Positions 28,306 through 37,568 of a stretch of 64,000 nt of DNA are shown one piece after another (positions within the stretch are counted from its first letter, which is position 1; every line of letters starts with the position of its first letter). The notes under the pieces were generated by a model. That model made no database searches. It was not told the origin of the DNA and saw only the letters and a list, made by a program, of their open reading frames with translations. The DNA comes from Desulfovibrio sp. Huiquan2017 (GTDB taxonomy: Bacteria; Desulfobacterota; Desulfovibrionia; Desulfovibrionales; Desulfovibrionaceae). The stretch spans positions 1 to 64,000 of the forward strand of contig NZ_JAFMPN010000004.1 in NCBI RefSeq assembly GCF_017351175.1, read 5' to 3'. Both the position numbers and the translations under genes were made by a program.

Positions 28306-29411
28306 CCCGTTACACCGACCGCGACGCCCGTTTACGGGCCGTGCTCCAACGCGACCGCGAGGCCGCCGACGCCTTCCGCTACGCCGTGCGCACCACCGGC
28401 GTCTACTGCCGTCCCGGCTGCCCGTCACGGACGCCCCGTCCCGAAAACATCGAATTTTTCGACACCCCGTCCCAGGCCGAGACCGCCGGATATCGCCCCT
28501 GCAAACGCTGCCGCCCTGACGACCCCGTCCACCGCGACATCGACTCCGACCGCGTGGTCCAGGCCTGCCGGGCCATGGAACGGACCCTCGACGAAGGCGG
28601 CGAGCCGCCCTCCCTGGGCGACCTGGCCCGAAACGCGGGTTTAAGTCCCGCCCACTTCCAACGCCTGTTCAAGGCCCGCGCGGGGGTCTCTCCCAAGGAG
28701 TACGCCCTGGCCCTGCGCGATGATCGCGTACGCGCCGCCCTGACCCGAGGTCTGTCCGTGACCGAGGCCATTTTTGAGGCGGGCTTCGGCTCGGCCAGCC
28801 GCTTCTATGAGCGCGCCGAGCGGACCTTGGGCATGTCCCCGTCCGTCTACCGCAAGGGCGGCCGTGGCCTGGTCATCCGCCATGCCGTGGCCGAATCCTT
28901 CCTCGGCCCGATCCTGGCCGGGGTCACCGACCGGGGCGTCTGCGCCATCGAGTTCGGCGAGACCGCCGAAGCCCTGGTCCAAGCCCTGCGCGACCGTTTT
29001 CCCGAGGCCGAACTGCGCGACGCCCGGACCGAGCTGACCCCGCTTCTGGCTGAGGTGGCCGACTTCATCGGCTGTCCCGGCCAGGGATTGGACCTGCCGT
29101 TGGACATTCTGGGCACCGCCTTCCAACAGCGCGTCTGGCGGGAATTGGCCCGCATCCCGGCGGGCGAGACCCGCACCTATGCCGACGTGGCCCGCGCCCT
29201 GGGCCAACCCAAGGGTGCCCGGGCCGTGGCTGCGGCCTGCGCCGCCAACCCCCTGGCTGTGGCCGTCCCCTGCCATCGCGTCCTGCGCAAATCCGGCGAA
29301 CTGGCCGGATACCGATGGGGGGTGGAACGGAAGCAGGCCCTGCTCGACAGGGAACGGGAGGAAGCCTCTCCGGCAACCGGGAGCGGGGAAGGAAAAAACG
29401 CGGAGAAGTAA
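28302..29411 (+). CDS. ada: bifunctional Ada: methyl phosphotriester sensor, AraC regulator and O6-methylguanine methyltransferase
   Basis: This 369-residue protein combines all Ada modules. The N-terminal zinc domain holds four Cys (C36, C40, C67, C70), C36 being the methyl acceptor for phosphotriesters. An AraC-type helix-turn-helix (about 100-190) carries GVSPKEYALALR and MSPSVYRKG. The C-terminal methyltransferase has VAVPCHRVLR with the acceptor Cys near 324. It repairs methylated DNA and, when self-methylated, should activate its own transcription. It is preceded by and overlaps the EamA remnant. Confidence 0.95.
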   Translation: MTRYTDRDARLRAVLQRDREAADAFRYAVRTTGVYCRPGCPSRTPRPENIEFFDTPSQAETAGYRPCKRCRPDDPVHRDIDSDRVVQACRAMERTLDEGGEPPSLGDLARNAGLSPAHFQRLFKARAGVSPKEYALALRDDRVRAALTRGLSVTEAIFEAGFGSASRFYERAERTLGMSPSVYRKGGRGLVIRHAVAESFLGPILAGVTDRGVCAIEFGETAEALVQALRDRFPEAELRDARTELTPLLAEVADFIGCPGQGLDLPLDILGTAFQQRVWRELARIPAGETRTYADVARALGQPKGARAVAAACAANPLAVAVPCHRVLRKSGELAGYRWGVERKQALLDREREEASPATGSGEGKNAEK

Positions 29412-29450
29412 CCGCCGCTCCCCGGTGAACGTCAGGTGGTTCCCCCCACG

Positions 29451-29481
29451 AAAAAAGGCCCCGCCGAATCCCGGCAGGGCC
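29451..29481 (-). terminator. terminator of the STAS/SpoIIE operon
   Basis: On the minus strand, an imperfect stem GGCCCTGCCG/CGGCGGGGCC is followed by TTTTTT. It lies about 180 bp past the STAS gene. Between them (29491-29664) I see no gene. Confidence 0.75.
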
Positions 29482-29664
29482 GCAAAAAACCTTTCTTCCT
29501 ATCTGGAACGGGCGGCTCCCCCGCCGCGCCTGCACTCCCCGGAGCTTTCGAGAATGGGGCAGCCGCGCATCTCCTCCAGAGGGGCTCTCATCCTCACGCA
29601 GGCGGCTAGGCTGCGATGAAAGCATCCCGGGAGAAATATGCGGATGGCCCGCTCTCGAAAACCG

Positions 29665-29997
29665 CTACACCGCGCCCAAAGCCTCGGTGCGGGTGGGGTA
29701 GAGGGGAAAGATCTTGTCGTAGCCGGAGACCTCGAAGACCTCCTGGATGTAGTCCTTCACGCCGCAGATGGCCACCGTGCCCGAGTTCTTCTTGAGCCGC
29801 TGATAGGCCAAAACCAGGACGCGCAGGCCCGAACTGTTGATGTAGTCCAAGCCGGAAAAGTCGAACAGCAGCTTGGTGGTGCCGTCCTCCAGCAAACCCA
29901 CGACCGTGTCCTCCAGGGTCTGGGTTCCCTCGCCGTCGAGATTGCCGTCCACGGCGAGGATGACCACTCCACCCTCTTCGATCTGATTCAATGCCAT
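29665..29997 (-). CDS. STAS-domain anti-anti-sigma-like factor
   Basis: This 110-residue single STAS domain is of the SpoIIAA/RsbV type. The phosphorylatable serine sits in DYINSSGLRVLV near residue 55. It would switch between phosphorylated and free forms to bind a kinase/anti-sigma partner. The gene directly follows the SpoIIE phosphatase/HATPase fusion (18-bp gap), with a good TGGAGGGAG site before the ATG. The two form a two-gene partner-switching unit, and the final target is not in view. Confidence 0.92.
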   Translation of the reverse strand: MALNQIEEGGVVILAVDGNLDGEGTQTLEDTVVGLLEDGTTKLLFDFSGLDYINSSGLRVLVLAYQRLKKNSGTVAICGVKDYIQEVFEVSGYDKIFPLYPTRTEALGAV

Positions 29998-30015
29998 GCT
30001 CTCCCTCCAAAAGCC

Positions 30016-32616
30016 CTAGCCCTGCATCGGGCAATGGGTCTTGCTGATGTCCATGCCCTTGCGCAGCGTCAGGACGTTCTTGCCGTTTTCCCGTTTGTAT
30101 TGGATGCCGTGCACCATGTTCTTGACCAGGTGGATGCCCAGGCCGCCCACGGGCTTGGTGCGATCTTCCAGGGGTATATCCAGTTCGGGAGGCGGGGCCT
30201 CCAGGATGTTGAAGGGCTCGGCGTCGTCCTCCACCCGGATGGTCAGTTGATCGCCTTCAAGGGCGATGGTCGCGTCGATGGGGTGCTCGTCGAAGTCGGC
30301 GTATCCGTAAGAAATGATGTTGGTGATCAATTCGTCCAGGACCAGGGTCAGGTGAAAGATAATCTTGGGGTGCAGACCATGTTCCATCCCGAAGGCCTCC
30401 ACCTTGGGCTGGAAGCACTTGAAGCAATTTTCCTTGTTGGTCATGCGGAAGGATATGGAATGCCGCGCCATGGGCTTGCCGCTTGCTCCCTTCTTGACCA
30501 CGACGACGGCGATGTCGTCCTCCTGGCCGTTGCCCTGAAAGGATTTCACCGCGGCCATCATGGCCAGACGAATATCCTCGGCTCTTTTATGGGCGTTCTC
30601 CCTGATGATGGCAAGCATTCTCTGCTTGCCGAACATCTGGCCGGTCGCGCTCCGGGCTTCCCAAACCCCGTCCGTGGCCATGACCAGGACCTCGCCCTCT
30701 TCGAGAGAAGTCTCGTTGGTCTCATAGGTGTAGTCCTCAATCACGCCCAACGGGAGGCCCTCGCCGTGCAGCTCGCCGAATTCGTCCGTGGCCGGGTTGT
30801 AGCGAATGGCCGGGTCATGTCCGGCCCGGACCCAGCGCACCCGATTCGAGCCCGCCGTGAGCTGGAGGTAGAACAGGGTCAGGAACCGGCCGGTGCCGTC
30901 CAGGTCGCGGCTGAGCACCCGGTTGATGGTCCCCACCCGCTGGTGCGGACTCATCTCGATGTCCGTCAGGGTGTGCAGTTGCCCCCTCGCCGTGGCCATG
31001 ACCAGGGCCGAGGGCACGCCGTGGCCGGACACGTCACCGAGGACCACGGCCAGGCACGGCGGCTCATGGCCCGGGCAGACCTTGAGAAAATCGTAGTAGT
31101 CGCCGCCGGTCTTGTCGCAGTAGAGAATGCCGCCCGAGATGTCGAACCCGTCCAACTCCGGTTCCGCACCGGGCAGCAGCAGCCGCTGGACCTCCTGGGC
31201 CACTTCCATGATCCGGTTGAGATGCATGAGTTCCTTGAGCTGGGGCCCCATCTCGTTGATGGAGTTGATCAGGTCGTCGCGCTCGTCCCCGGTGTAGTGG
31301 TCAATGCGCGCGCCGAAGTCGCCCCGTGTCAGCTTCCGCGCCACTTCGACGATGGCGAAGATAGGCCTGGTGATGGCCCGCGAGCCAAACCAGGCGATGA
31401 GCCCGGTGATGAGCAGCATGACGCCGGAGATCACCGAGGACAGGGCGCGCACTTCGTCGAACAGCCCTTGCAGGGTGGCGTTCACTTCGTTGGGCAGCTT
31501 GGCCACCACGGCCTTGGGCGCGATGACCAAAAATGAAAAGGACTCGGCGGAAGCGAAGGCGCACAGCGAGGGTTTGCCCCGAAAGGTGACATCCACCACG
31601 CCCGAGTCGCGGGTGTCCATGGCATGCAGCAGGATTGCGTAGCCCACGGGCTCGTCAAAGGTCAGCCATTCCTGCTCCACAGCGCTCATCCAGTGGCGGC
31701 GGCCCTGCTCGTTGGGCTCCATCTGGACCAGGATGGGCAACCCCTTGTCCGTGGGCAGTCCCTCGGCGAGACGCTCCACCAGGAAGGTGCGCACCTTGCC
31801 CCCCCAGCGGGCTTCAAGCTGGTGGTCCGGCATCATGGCGTGGGCCGGGATATCGATGGACACGGCCCCGAGGAAGCGCCCGGTCGCGTCGCGCAAGGGA
31901 TAGGCCACCGTATTGACAATGTACCGGGAGGCCGGGTCCACTCTGTGAAACCACTCGCACTTGTGCGACCCGCGGGCCCCGGCGTACCACTCCTGCGTCC
32001 TGGCGTCGTACATGGCGGGCAACCGGCCGTGTCCCGGGTAGGTCATCATCACGCCTGACTCCATGGCCACGTTGATCCAGAACGGGGCCGGGGGCAGATT
32101 TTGGAAGATGGTCCGGATAGCGGGCGCGGCCTTGAGCAAACGGCGCATCTCGGGCTCCACGGCCCGCTCGTCGACCGTCTGCGGCAGATGAAAGGTGGGG
32201 TGGTCGAAGCTGACCTGGATGAATTGCTGACCTTGGCCCATGGTCCGTCGGGCATACCCCTGGCGCCGGGCCGCATCGGGCGGCGTCAGGTCCGGGTCGC
32301 CGAAGTCGTTGGCCAAAAAGAGCGGTGAATCGTCCCCGGCCGGGCTCACGGACAAAGTGCCGTCCACCTCGCGGGCCACGCCGATGACCGCCAGACGCAT
32401 GACCTCGGAACTCCGCTCCAGCAGGGTGAGCAGCGAGGAGGCCGTATATTTGAACTCGTCGGACATGATGCCCAGCAGTTCTTGCCGGGTCTGGTCCCCG
32501 GTTTTCTTCAGGACGTCCTGGGAGGCCTGGCTCATGAGCGTACGCGAAATGGCGATAGGCCCCAGGCTGAAGGCCAGGAGGACCACGAAGAATTTGACTC
32601 GAAGGGATATCTTCAT
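30016..32616 (-). CDS. membrane SpoIIE-type phosphatase fused to an RsbW-like HATPase
   Basis: This 866-residue sensor protein has TM1 (about residues 7-26), a periplasmic dCache-like sensor (about 30-385), TM2 (about 392-410), HAMP (about 410-465) and a PP2C/SpoIIE serine phosphatase domain (about 485-700) with GGDYYDFL and GDVSGHGVPSALVMA. A C-terminal GHKL ATPase domain (about 725-866) has DELITNIISYGY and GGLGIHLVKNMVHG. The fusion places opposing activities, dephosphorylation and possible phosphorylation of the neighbouring STAS protein, in one chain under a periplasmic signal. The upstream ribosome-binding site is weak. Confidence 0.92.
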   Translation of the reverse strand: MKISLRVKFFVVLLAFSLGPIAISRTLMSQASQDVLKKTGDQTRQELLGIMSDEFKYTASSLLTLLERSSEVMRLAVIGVAREVDGTLSVSPAGDDSPLFLANDFGDPDLTPPDAARRQGYARRTMGQGQQFIQVSFDHPTFHLPQTVDERAVEPEMRRLLKAAPAIRTIFQNLPPAPFWINVAMESGVMMTYPGHGRLPAMYDARTQEWYAGARGSHKCEWFHRVDPASRYIVNTVAYPLRDATGRFLGAVSIDIPAHAMMPDHQLEARWGGKVRTFLVERLAEGLPTDKGLPILVQMEPNEQGRRHWMSAVEQEWLTFDEPVGYAILLHAMDTRDSGVVDVTFRGKPSLCAFASAESFSFLVIAPKAVVAKLPNEVNATLQGLFDEVRALSSVISGVMLLITGLIAWFGSRAITRPIFAIVEVARKLTRGDFGARIDHYTGDERDDLINSINEMGPQLKELMHLNRIMEVAQEVQRLLLPGAEPELDGFDISGGILYCDKTGGDYYDFLKVCPGHEPPCLAVVLGDVSGHGVPSALVMATARGQLHTLTDIEMSPHQRVGTINRVLSRDLDGTGRFLTLFYLQLTAGSNRVRWVRAGHDPAIRYNPATDEFGELHGEGLPLGVIEDYTYETNETSLEEGEVLVMATDGVWEARSATGQMFGKQRMLAIIRENAHKRAEDIRLAMMAAVKSFQGNGQEDDIAVVVVKKGASGKPMARHSISFRMTNKENCFKCFQPKVEAFGMEHGLHPKIIFHLTLVLDELITNIISYGYADFDEHPIDATIALEGDQLTIRVEDDAEPFNILEAPPPELDIPLEDRTKPVGGLGIHLVKNMVHGIQYKRENGKNVLTLRKGMDISKTHCPMQG

Positions 32617-32780
32617 ACGTTTTCCGGACTGCTTCGCCGCCGTTGCGTCCCGCTTGCAGTTTGAGCACAGATGCGGGGAGAATGTCCACCGCCCGGGCCC
32701 CCATTTCCATTATAATGCTTGGAAAAGCCAACCGGAGCGTTTATACCCAAGCTATTGCGAACCCCAAAAACGGATGGGCC

Positions 32781-35309
32781 ATGCCTCACCCCAACGACCA
32801 AAAACGCATCACCAAAACCTCCCTTTATTCCTGGGTGTTGTACAAGAGCATCCCGTTGCAGTTGGCCGTGGTGGGCATCATCGTGATCACCGTGGCCATG
32901 CGCGTGTTCCCGCTGGAAATGCAGAAGCGGATCATCAACCAGGCCATCGGCATGAAGGACGTCCCGGCCCTGTGGCGCTACTGCGCCCTGTACATCGGGT
33001 CCGTGACCCTGGCCGGAGTGCTCAAGTTCGCCATCAATCTGATGCAGGTCCATATCGGGGAGCGGGCGCTGAAGACCATCCGCGAACGGCTCTACGAACA
33101 CCTTCTGTCCCTGCCCGTGCAATTCTATCGCCGCACCTCGCCCGGCAACGTCATCTCCTACCTGATCACCGAGTTCATCCCGGTAGCCAGCTTCATCGGC
33201 CAGGCCGTGGCCGTGCCCGCGGTGAACATCCTGACCTTCCTGGCCATGGCCGGATACATGATCAACCTGAACCCGACCATCGGGGTGATCTCCATCTCCA
33301 TCTACCCGGTGGAGCTCTTCGTCCTGCCGCGCATCCAGAAGTATTTCCGCCGGGCCAACCGCCGCCGCATCAAACATACCCAGGCCCTTTCCGGGCTGGT
33401 GGGCGAGGCGGTCTCCGGCGTGCACGAGGTCCACTCCAATGCCTCCATTCCACTGGAGAAACAACGCTTTTCCAGAGTCCTGAACAAGCTTTACAGGGAC
33501 ACGGTGCTCCAGAACGGAATCAAGTTCGCCATCAAGTTCGTGAACAACTTTTTCATGAGCCTGGGCCCGTTCGTCCTCTTCCTCATCGGCGGCTGGTATG
33601 CCATCCAGGGCCGCTTCGACGTGGGCGCCATCGTGGCCTTCCTGTCGGCCTACGAGAAGCTCTACGATCCGTGGAAGGAGCTCATGGAGTTCTGGCAGGT
33701 CTACCAGGACAGCTCGGTCCGCTATCAGCAGATCATGCGCGCTTTCGACCACGCGCCCGAGTTCAAGCAGGTCACCGAAGGACGCGACCCCTACCACCTG
33801 GACAACGACGTGGAGATCCGCAACCTGTCCTTCGTGATCGGCGGCAACGTCCGGCTCCTGGACAACGTATCCCTGTCGGTCAAGGGCGGCGAGCACGTGG
33901 CCCTGGTCGGCTTTTCCGGCTCGGGCAAATCCACCCTGGCCCTGTGCGTGGCCCAGCTCTACAAATACACGGGCGGCTCGGTTCTGCTCGGCGGCCGCGA
34001 AGTTTCGGAACTGACCAAGCAGGACATCTCCTACAACCTCGGCATGGTCGCCCAGCACCCGTTCATCTTCGACGGCTCGGTCAAGGAGAACCTGCTCTAC
34101 TCCTGCCGCTCCCTGGCCATGCAGGGCGGGCACTGTCCGGGCGGCGACGAGCCGAGCCTGGACGACCTGATCAAGATAACCCAACAGGTGGGGCTATTCA
34201 CCGACGTGCTGGCCTTCGCCCTGCGCTCCCGCCTGGCCCCCGAAATGGACAGCGAAGCCCTCAAGGAGGCCATCCTGGCCTCGCGCAAGGAGTTCCAGGA
34301 AGGCGAGGCGGGCATGTACGCGGACGTGGCCGAGCACATCGAGATCTTCGACACCGACTCCTATTCCCGGTACATGACCGTGGCCGAAAACATCGCCTTC
34401 GGCGCGTCCAACGCCGAGCCTTTCGACCAGGAGCACCTGCACATTCACTGGGAATTTTTGGAATTTCTTGAGAGACACGGGCTGATGGCCCACCTGACCG
34501 TAATGGGCGAAACCCTGGCCAGGGTGATCACGGACGAACTCGGCCCGGAGCCCGATCACGAGGCCTTCCAGACCAGCCCCATCCCCGAGGCCGAGTACGG
34601 CGACTACCTGAAGGTGGCCAACCGGCTGGATTCGGGCGAACCCCTGTCCGAGGAGGAAAAGGGGCTGATCCTCAAGCTGGCCCTGGGCTACACCCCGGGC
34701 ATCCACAAGGGGGTCCCCCTGGACAAGGGCTTCGTCAACCGCGTGGTCCGCTCCCGCGAGGATTTCATGACCCTGGTCACCGAACGCTACCCCGGAGCAT
34801 TCACCTTCTTCACCCACGACAAGTACATCGATGCCCTGAACATCCAGGACAACATCCTGTTCGGCCGCGTGCGCACCGATGCCCAGGGAGCCGAGGAGGA
34901 GATCAACCACCGGATCATGCAGGCGCTGATCATGCAGGGGGCCCTGGAACCCGTGGTCGAGATGGGCCTCAACTTCCAGGTGGGGTCCATGGGCGACCGG
35001 CTGTCCGGTGGCCAGCGCCAGAAGGTGGCCCTGGCCCGAACCTTCCTCAAGGCGCCGCCCGTGCTCATCCTGGACGAGGCCACGGCCGCCCTGGACAATA
35101 AATCCCAGGCCCGGGTGCAGAATATCCTGACCTCCAACTGGAAGGGCAAGTCCACGGTCCTGGCGGTCATCCACCGGCTGGACATGCTGCCCTACTACGA
35201 CAAGGTGGTGGTCCTCAAGGCGGGCCGCATCGTGGAACAAGGCGAGTATCAGGAGCTTCTTGACAAGAAGGGCGCGCTGTACGCCCTGATCCACGGCAGG
35301 GAAGAGTAA
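32781..35309 (+). CDS. ABC transporter, permease-ATPase fusion with a large NBD insertion
   Basis: This 842-residue half-transporter has an exporter-type membrane domain with about six TM helices (about residues 25-330) followed by an ATPase domain. Walker A GFSGSGKST lies near residue 376, and the Q-loop NLGMVAQHPFIF is normal. The LSGGQRQ signature, however, is near 740, about 365 residues from Walker A, whereas the usual distance is about 110. The 250-residue insertion contains two further copies of the post-Q-loop helix pattern (TVAENIAFG, NIQDNILFG; original SVKENLLYS). Walker B (VLILDEATAALD) and the H-loop His (VIHRLD) are present. The frame opens at 32643; ATG 32781 is my choice. Substrate unknown. 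Confidence 0.88.
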   Translation: MPHPNDQKRITKTSLYSWVLYKSIPLQLAVVGIIVITVAMRVFPLEMQKRIINQAIGMKDVPALWRYCALYIGSVTLAGVLKFAINLMQVHIGERALKTIRERLYEHLLSLPVQFYRRTSPGNVISYLITEFIPVASFIGQAVAVPAVNILTFLAMAGYMINLNPTIGVISISIYPVELFVLPRIQKYFRRANRRRIKHTQALSGLVGEAVSGVHEVHSNASIPLEKQRFSRVLNKLYRDTVLQNGIKFAIKFVNNFFMSLGPFVLFLIGGWYAIQGRFDVGAIVAFLSAYEKLYDPWKELMEFWQVYQDSSVRYQQIMRAFDHAPEFKQVTEGRDPYHLDNDVEIRNLSFVIGGNVRLLDNVSLSVKGGEHVALVGFSGSGKSTLALCVAQLYKYTGGSVLLGGREVSELTKQDISYNLGMVAQHPFIFDGSVKENLLYSCRSLAMQGGHCPGGDEPSLDDLIKITQQVGLFTDVLAFALRSRLAPEMDSEALKEAILASRKEFQEGEAGMYADVAEHIEIFDTDSYSRYMTVAENIAFGASNAEPFDQEHLHIHWEFLEFLERHGLMAHLTVMGETLARVITDELGPEPDHEAFQTSPIPEAEYGDYLKVANRLDSGEPLSEEEKGLILKLALGYTPGIHKGVPLDKGFVNRVVRSREDFMTLVTERYPGAFTFFTHDKYIDALNIQDNILFGRVRTDAQGAEEEINHRIMQALIMQGALEPVVEMGLNFQVGSMGDRLSGGQRQKVALARTFLKAPPVLILDEATAALDNKSQARVQNILTSNWKGKSTVLAVIHRLDMLPYYDKVVVLKAGRIVEQGEYQELLDKKGALYALIHGREE

Positions 35310-35595
35310 CCGACGTTGTGCCCGAAGGGCCTCGCCCCACGCATCCCGTTATTGCTCCATGGGCGCGGTCTTGCCCGCCACGGGCCTGCGGTAACGCGCG
35401 GAATAGGTTGCTCATTTGTCAAAAACAGCAATGGAATTCTTCAGAAGTGAAATTTTTTTCTCTCTTTTTCCACTTTACAGGTCGTTTTTTTGAATGTACC
35501 CCAAGGGCAACCCAATCGGGACTCTCTCCCTCTCATAGGCCCGGTCCAGGAGAACGTCTCCTGGACCGGACTCTACTTACCAAGGAGACATAGCG
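35310..35595 (+). other. leader and intergenic region before the CMD-family gene
   Basis: No coding sequence is seen. The middle part is T-rich and of lower GC than its surroundings (about 35410-35500). Just ahead of the ribosome-binding site is a perfect 13-bp stem (35541-35553 with 35557-35569) with an ACG loop and no T run; it may stabilise the mRNA or regulate translation. Confidence 0.55.
35541..35569 (+). promoter_or_regulatory. 13-bp leader hairpin ahead of the CMD-family gene
   Basis: CCGGTCCAGGAGA and TCTCCTGGACCGG form a perfect stem around ACG, ending 26 bp before the ATG and 14 bp before the AAGGAG site. The absence of a T run argues against a terminator. Confidence 0.5.
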
Positions 35596-35925
35596 ATGCC
35601 GGAACCTGCTGAGAAAGCAACCGAACTTTTCCGTCAAATGAACAAGAACCGCCGGAACGTCTTCAAGGCGTACCAGGGGTTCACCGCCGCCATCAAGAAA
35701 GGCAGCGCCATCGAGGACAAATACCAGTCCCTGATCCTGATCGCCTGTTCCATCCTGACCCAATGCGACATGTGTATTTCGCTCCACGTGCAGAACGCGG
35801 TAACCTGCGGGGCCACCAAGGACGAAATCATCGATGCCGGACTCCTGGCCGTGGCCATGGGCGGCTCCCCCAAGATGATGCACATGCGCTACGTCTACGA
35901 AGAGCTCGACAAGCTCTACGAATAG
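35596..35925 (+). CDS. carboxymuconolactone decarboxylase (AhpD-like) family protein
   Basis: This 109-residue helical protein belongs to the CMD/AhpD superfamily. The redox-type motif CDMC (near residue 58) is followed by the conserved His of SLHVQNAV, the arrangement of AhpD-like disulfide reductases and peroxidase partners. Family members act as alkylhydroperoxidases, as decarboxylases, or in unknown roles. It is monocistronic, with its own leader hairpin and a strong terminator. In an anaerobe an antioxidant role is plausible but inferred. Confidence 0.9.
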   Translation: MPEPAEKATELFRQMNKNRRNVFKAYQGFTAAIKKGSAIEDKYQSLILIACSILTQCDMCISLHVQNAVTCGATKDEIIDAGLLAVAMGGSPKMMHMRYVYEELDKLYE

Positions 35926-35950
35926 AAGGCGAATCCGCACGCGACGAAAC

Positions 35951-35986
35951 GGCGCGCCATGCTCGGGCATGGCGCGCCGTTTTTTT
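35951..35986. terminator. bidirectional terminator
   Basis: A 12-bp perfect stem GGCGCGCCATGC/GCATGGCGCGCC with loop TCGG is followed by seven T on the plus strand. It separates the CMD gene from the converging glycosyltransferase gene and also gives GTTTCG on the minus strand. Confidence 0.92.
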
Positions 35987-36002
35987 ATTGTCCACCGCGT
36001 CC

Positions 36003-37568
36003 CTACAGGGTGTCCAGAAATTCGAGCTTTGCGAGAAGGTCGGCCTCGAGCAGGGCCTGTTCGGCCGCCAGGGAGGCGGCGATGTCGGCGCGGGAGTGCA
36101 TGACCTGCATCTTGTACTTGTTCCCCAAGGCGTTGCCGAGTTCCGGGGCCGAGACCAGGGAGGCCGCGCCGGTGCGCTTCCGGTGGCGCACGGCCAGGTG
36201 TCCCTGGCAAACCGGGAAACGGCCCGCCTCGCACAGGCGCAAATCGTGCTCCATGTCGTCATATTGGGATGGGGAGAGATGAAGGGCGAAATCCCCGGAA
36301 TCGAGGAGCGTCCGCGTGCGGAAAAGATGGCAGCACCCCGTGACCGAGGCACCGGGGCGCAGGAAGTCGAAGTCCCCGGCGTCCAAGGTCTGGACATGCA
36401 GGCCGCTCAGACTGAAGGGATTGGGGTCCAACCGGGTCAGATCAACGCGGGCCTCGGGGGCCATGACCAAATGGCTGTCAGCGCTCTGGATGCACAGGGG
36501 GTTGGCGTGATCCACCACCTTGCAGCCCCACACGCCCGCCTCGGGATAGCGCGCAACCGCCGCGCCGAGCCGTTCCAGCCAGTCCGGCGGCAGGGCCACA
36601 TCGTCGTCCAGGTAGCAGACAAACTCGTACGCCCGGACCGCGTCCAGGTGGAACAGCCAATTGCGCGCGGCCGCCGCGCCCACGTTCACGGGCAGAGAAA
36701 CGACGGTCAGGCGCCCTGTGCCGAGCCGGTCTACGAATGCCCTCTCCCGGCGGGCCAGGACCTCGGCGGTGCCGTCCGTGGAGCCGTTGTTCAGGACAAA
36801 GACGTCGGCTCCGGCCAGATCGGCGTCGAGCAGGGAAGCCAGGGTGGCGTCGAGCTCCTCCGCCTTGTTCCAGGAATAGAGCAGCACGGCGACGCGCCCG
36901 GGCAGGCGCACGCGCAAGGAGGCCACGCCGTCGAGGGCGTCGAAGGCGCGCAGGATCAGGTTGGCGTTCCACGGAGTCCGGCGGGCGGCCGCCAGAAGCG
37001 CCTCGGGCGACGGCTCGGGCCGGGAAAAAAGGGTCCGAACGCGGGCCGAGGCGGCGTCGAGGGATGGCCGGACGGCCTCGGGGGCAGCGGCTTCCAGGCA
37101 GCGGAAGACGAAATCCGGGTCATTATCCACCGAGCCGACGGTCACGGCCTGCTCGCGCCAGAACAGGTTGCCGGGTTCGCCGGCCACGGCCTTTTCCAGG
37201 AAATTACGGGTTCGGACAAAGTCGCGGGCCCCCAGCAGCCCGAGAAACGGTGTGGCGTCGGCGGGACGGCGCCAATGGGCGGACAGGACGCGCAGCCGGG
37301 CCACCGCTTCCGGGGTGAGGAGCGCGGCGGCGGGCGCCGAACCGAGGATCTCGGCGGCCAGTCCGCCATCCAGGGGATGCTCCCCGGCCAGGACGCACAA
37401 GGCGTCGCGGGCCACGGGAGCCAGTTCGGCCCGACCGGTACGCAGGCAGTGCCCGGCCACGTCGAGCAGATGGGACTTGCCCACGAATCCCAGGCGCAAC
37501 AGCGCCTTGAGGTCGTCGGGCAGGCCGCGCCAGAAGGCGGTCGATGAATCAGTGCGCCTCGTGCTCAT
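36003..37568 (-). CDS. family 2 glycosyltransferase with helical N-terminal extension
   Basis: This 521-residue protein has an N-terminal region (about 1-225) without a recognised fold, which looks helical with repeated Ala/Leu/Arg segments and may be TPR-like. A GT2 domain follows (about 228-500): VAVLLYSWNKAEELDATLASLL, VLNNGSTDGT and the metal-binding CYLDDDVALPPDW. Its ATG (37568) overlaps the end of the deacetylase/glycosyltransferase gene by 20 bases and has GAGGAG upstream, so the two are translationally coupled. It probably adds a sugar to a surface glycan. Confidence 0.85.
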   Translation of the reverse strand: MSTRRTDSSTAFWRGLPDDLKALLRLGFVGKSHLLDVAGHCLRTGRAELAPVARDALCVLAGEHPLDGGLAAEILGSAPAAALLTPEAVARLRVLSAHWRRPADATPFLGLLGARDFVRTRNFLEKAVAGEPGNLFWREQAVTVGSVDNDPDFVFRCLEAAAPEAVRPSLDAASARVRTLFSRPEPSPEALLAAARRTPWNANLILRAFDALDGVASLRVRLPGRVAVLLYSWNKAEELDATLASLLDADLAGADVFVLNNGSTDGTAEVLARRERAFVDRLGTGRLTVVSLPVNVGAAAARNWLFHLDAVRAYEFVCYLDDDVALPPDWLERLGAAVARYPEAGVWGCKVVDHANPLCIQSADSHLVMAPEARVDLTRLDPNPFSLSGLHVQTLDAGDFDFLRPGASVTGCCHLFRTRTLLDSGDFALHLSPSQYDDMEHDLRLCEAGRFPVCQGHLAVRHRKRTGAASLVSAPELGNALGNKYKMQVMHSRADIAASLAAEQALLEADLLAKLEFLDTL

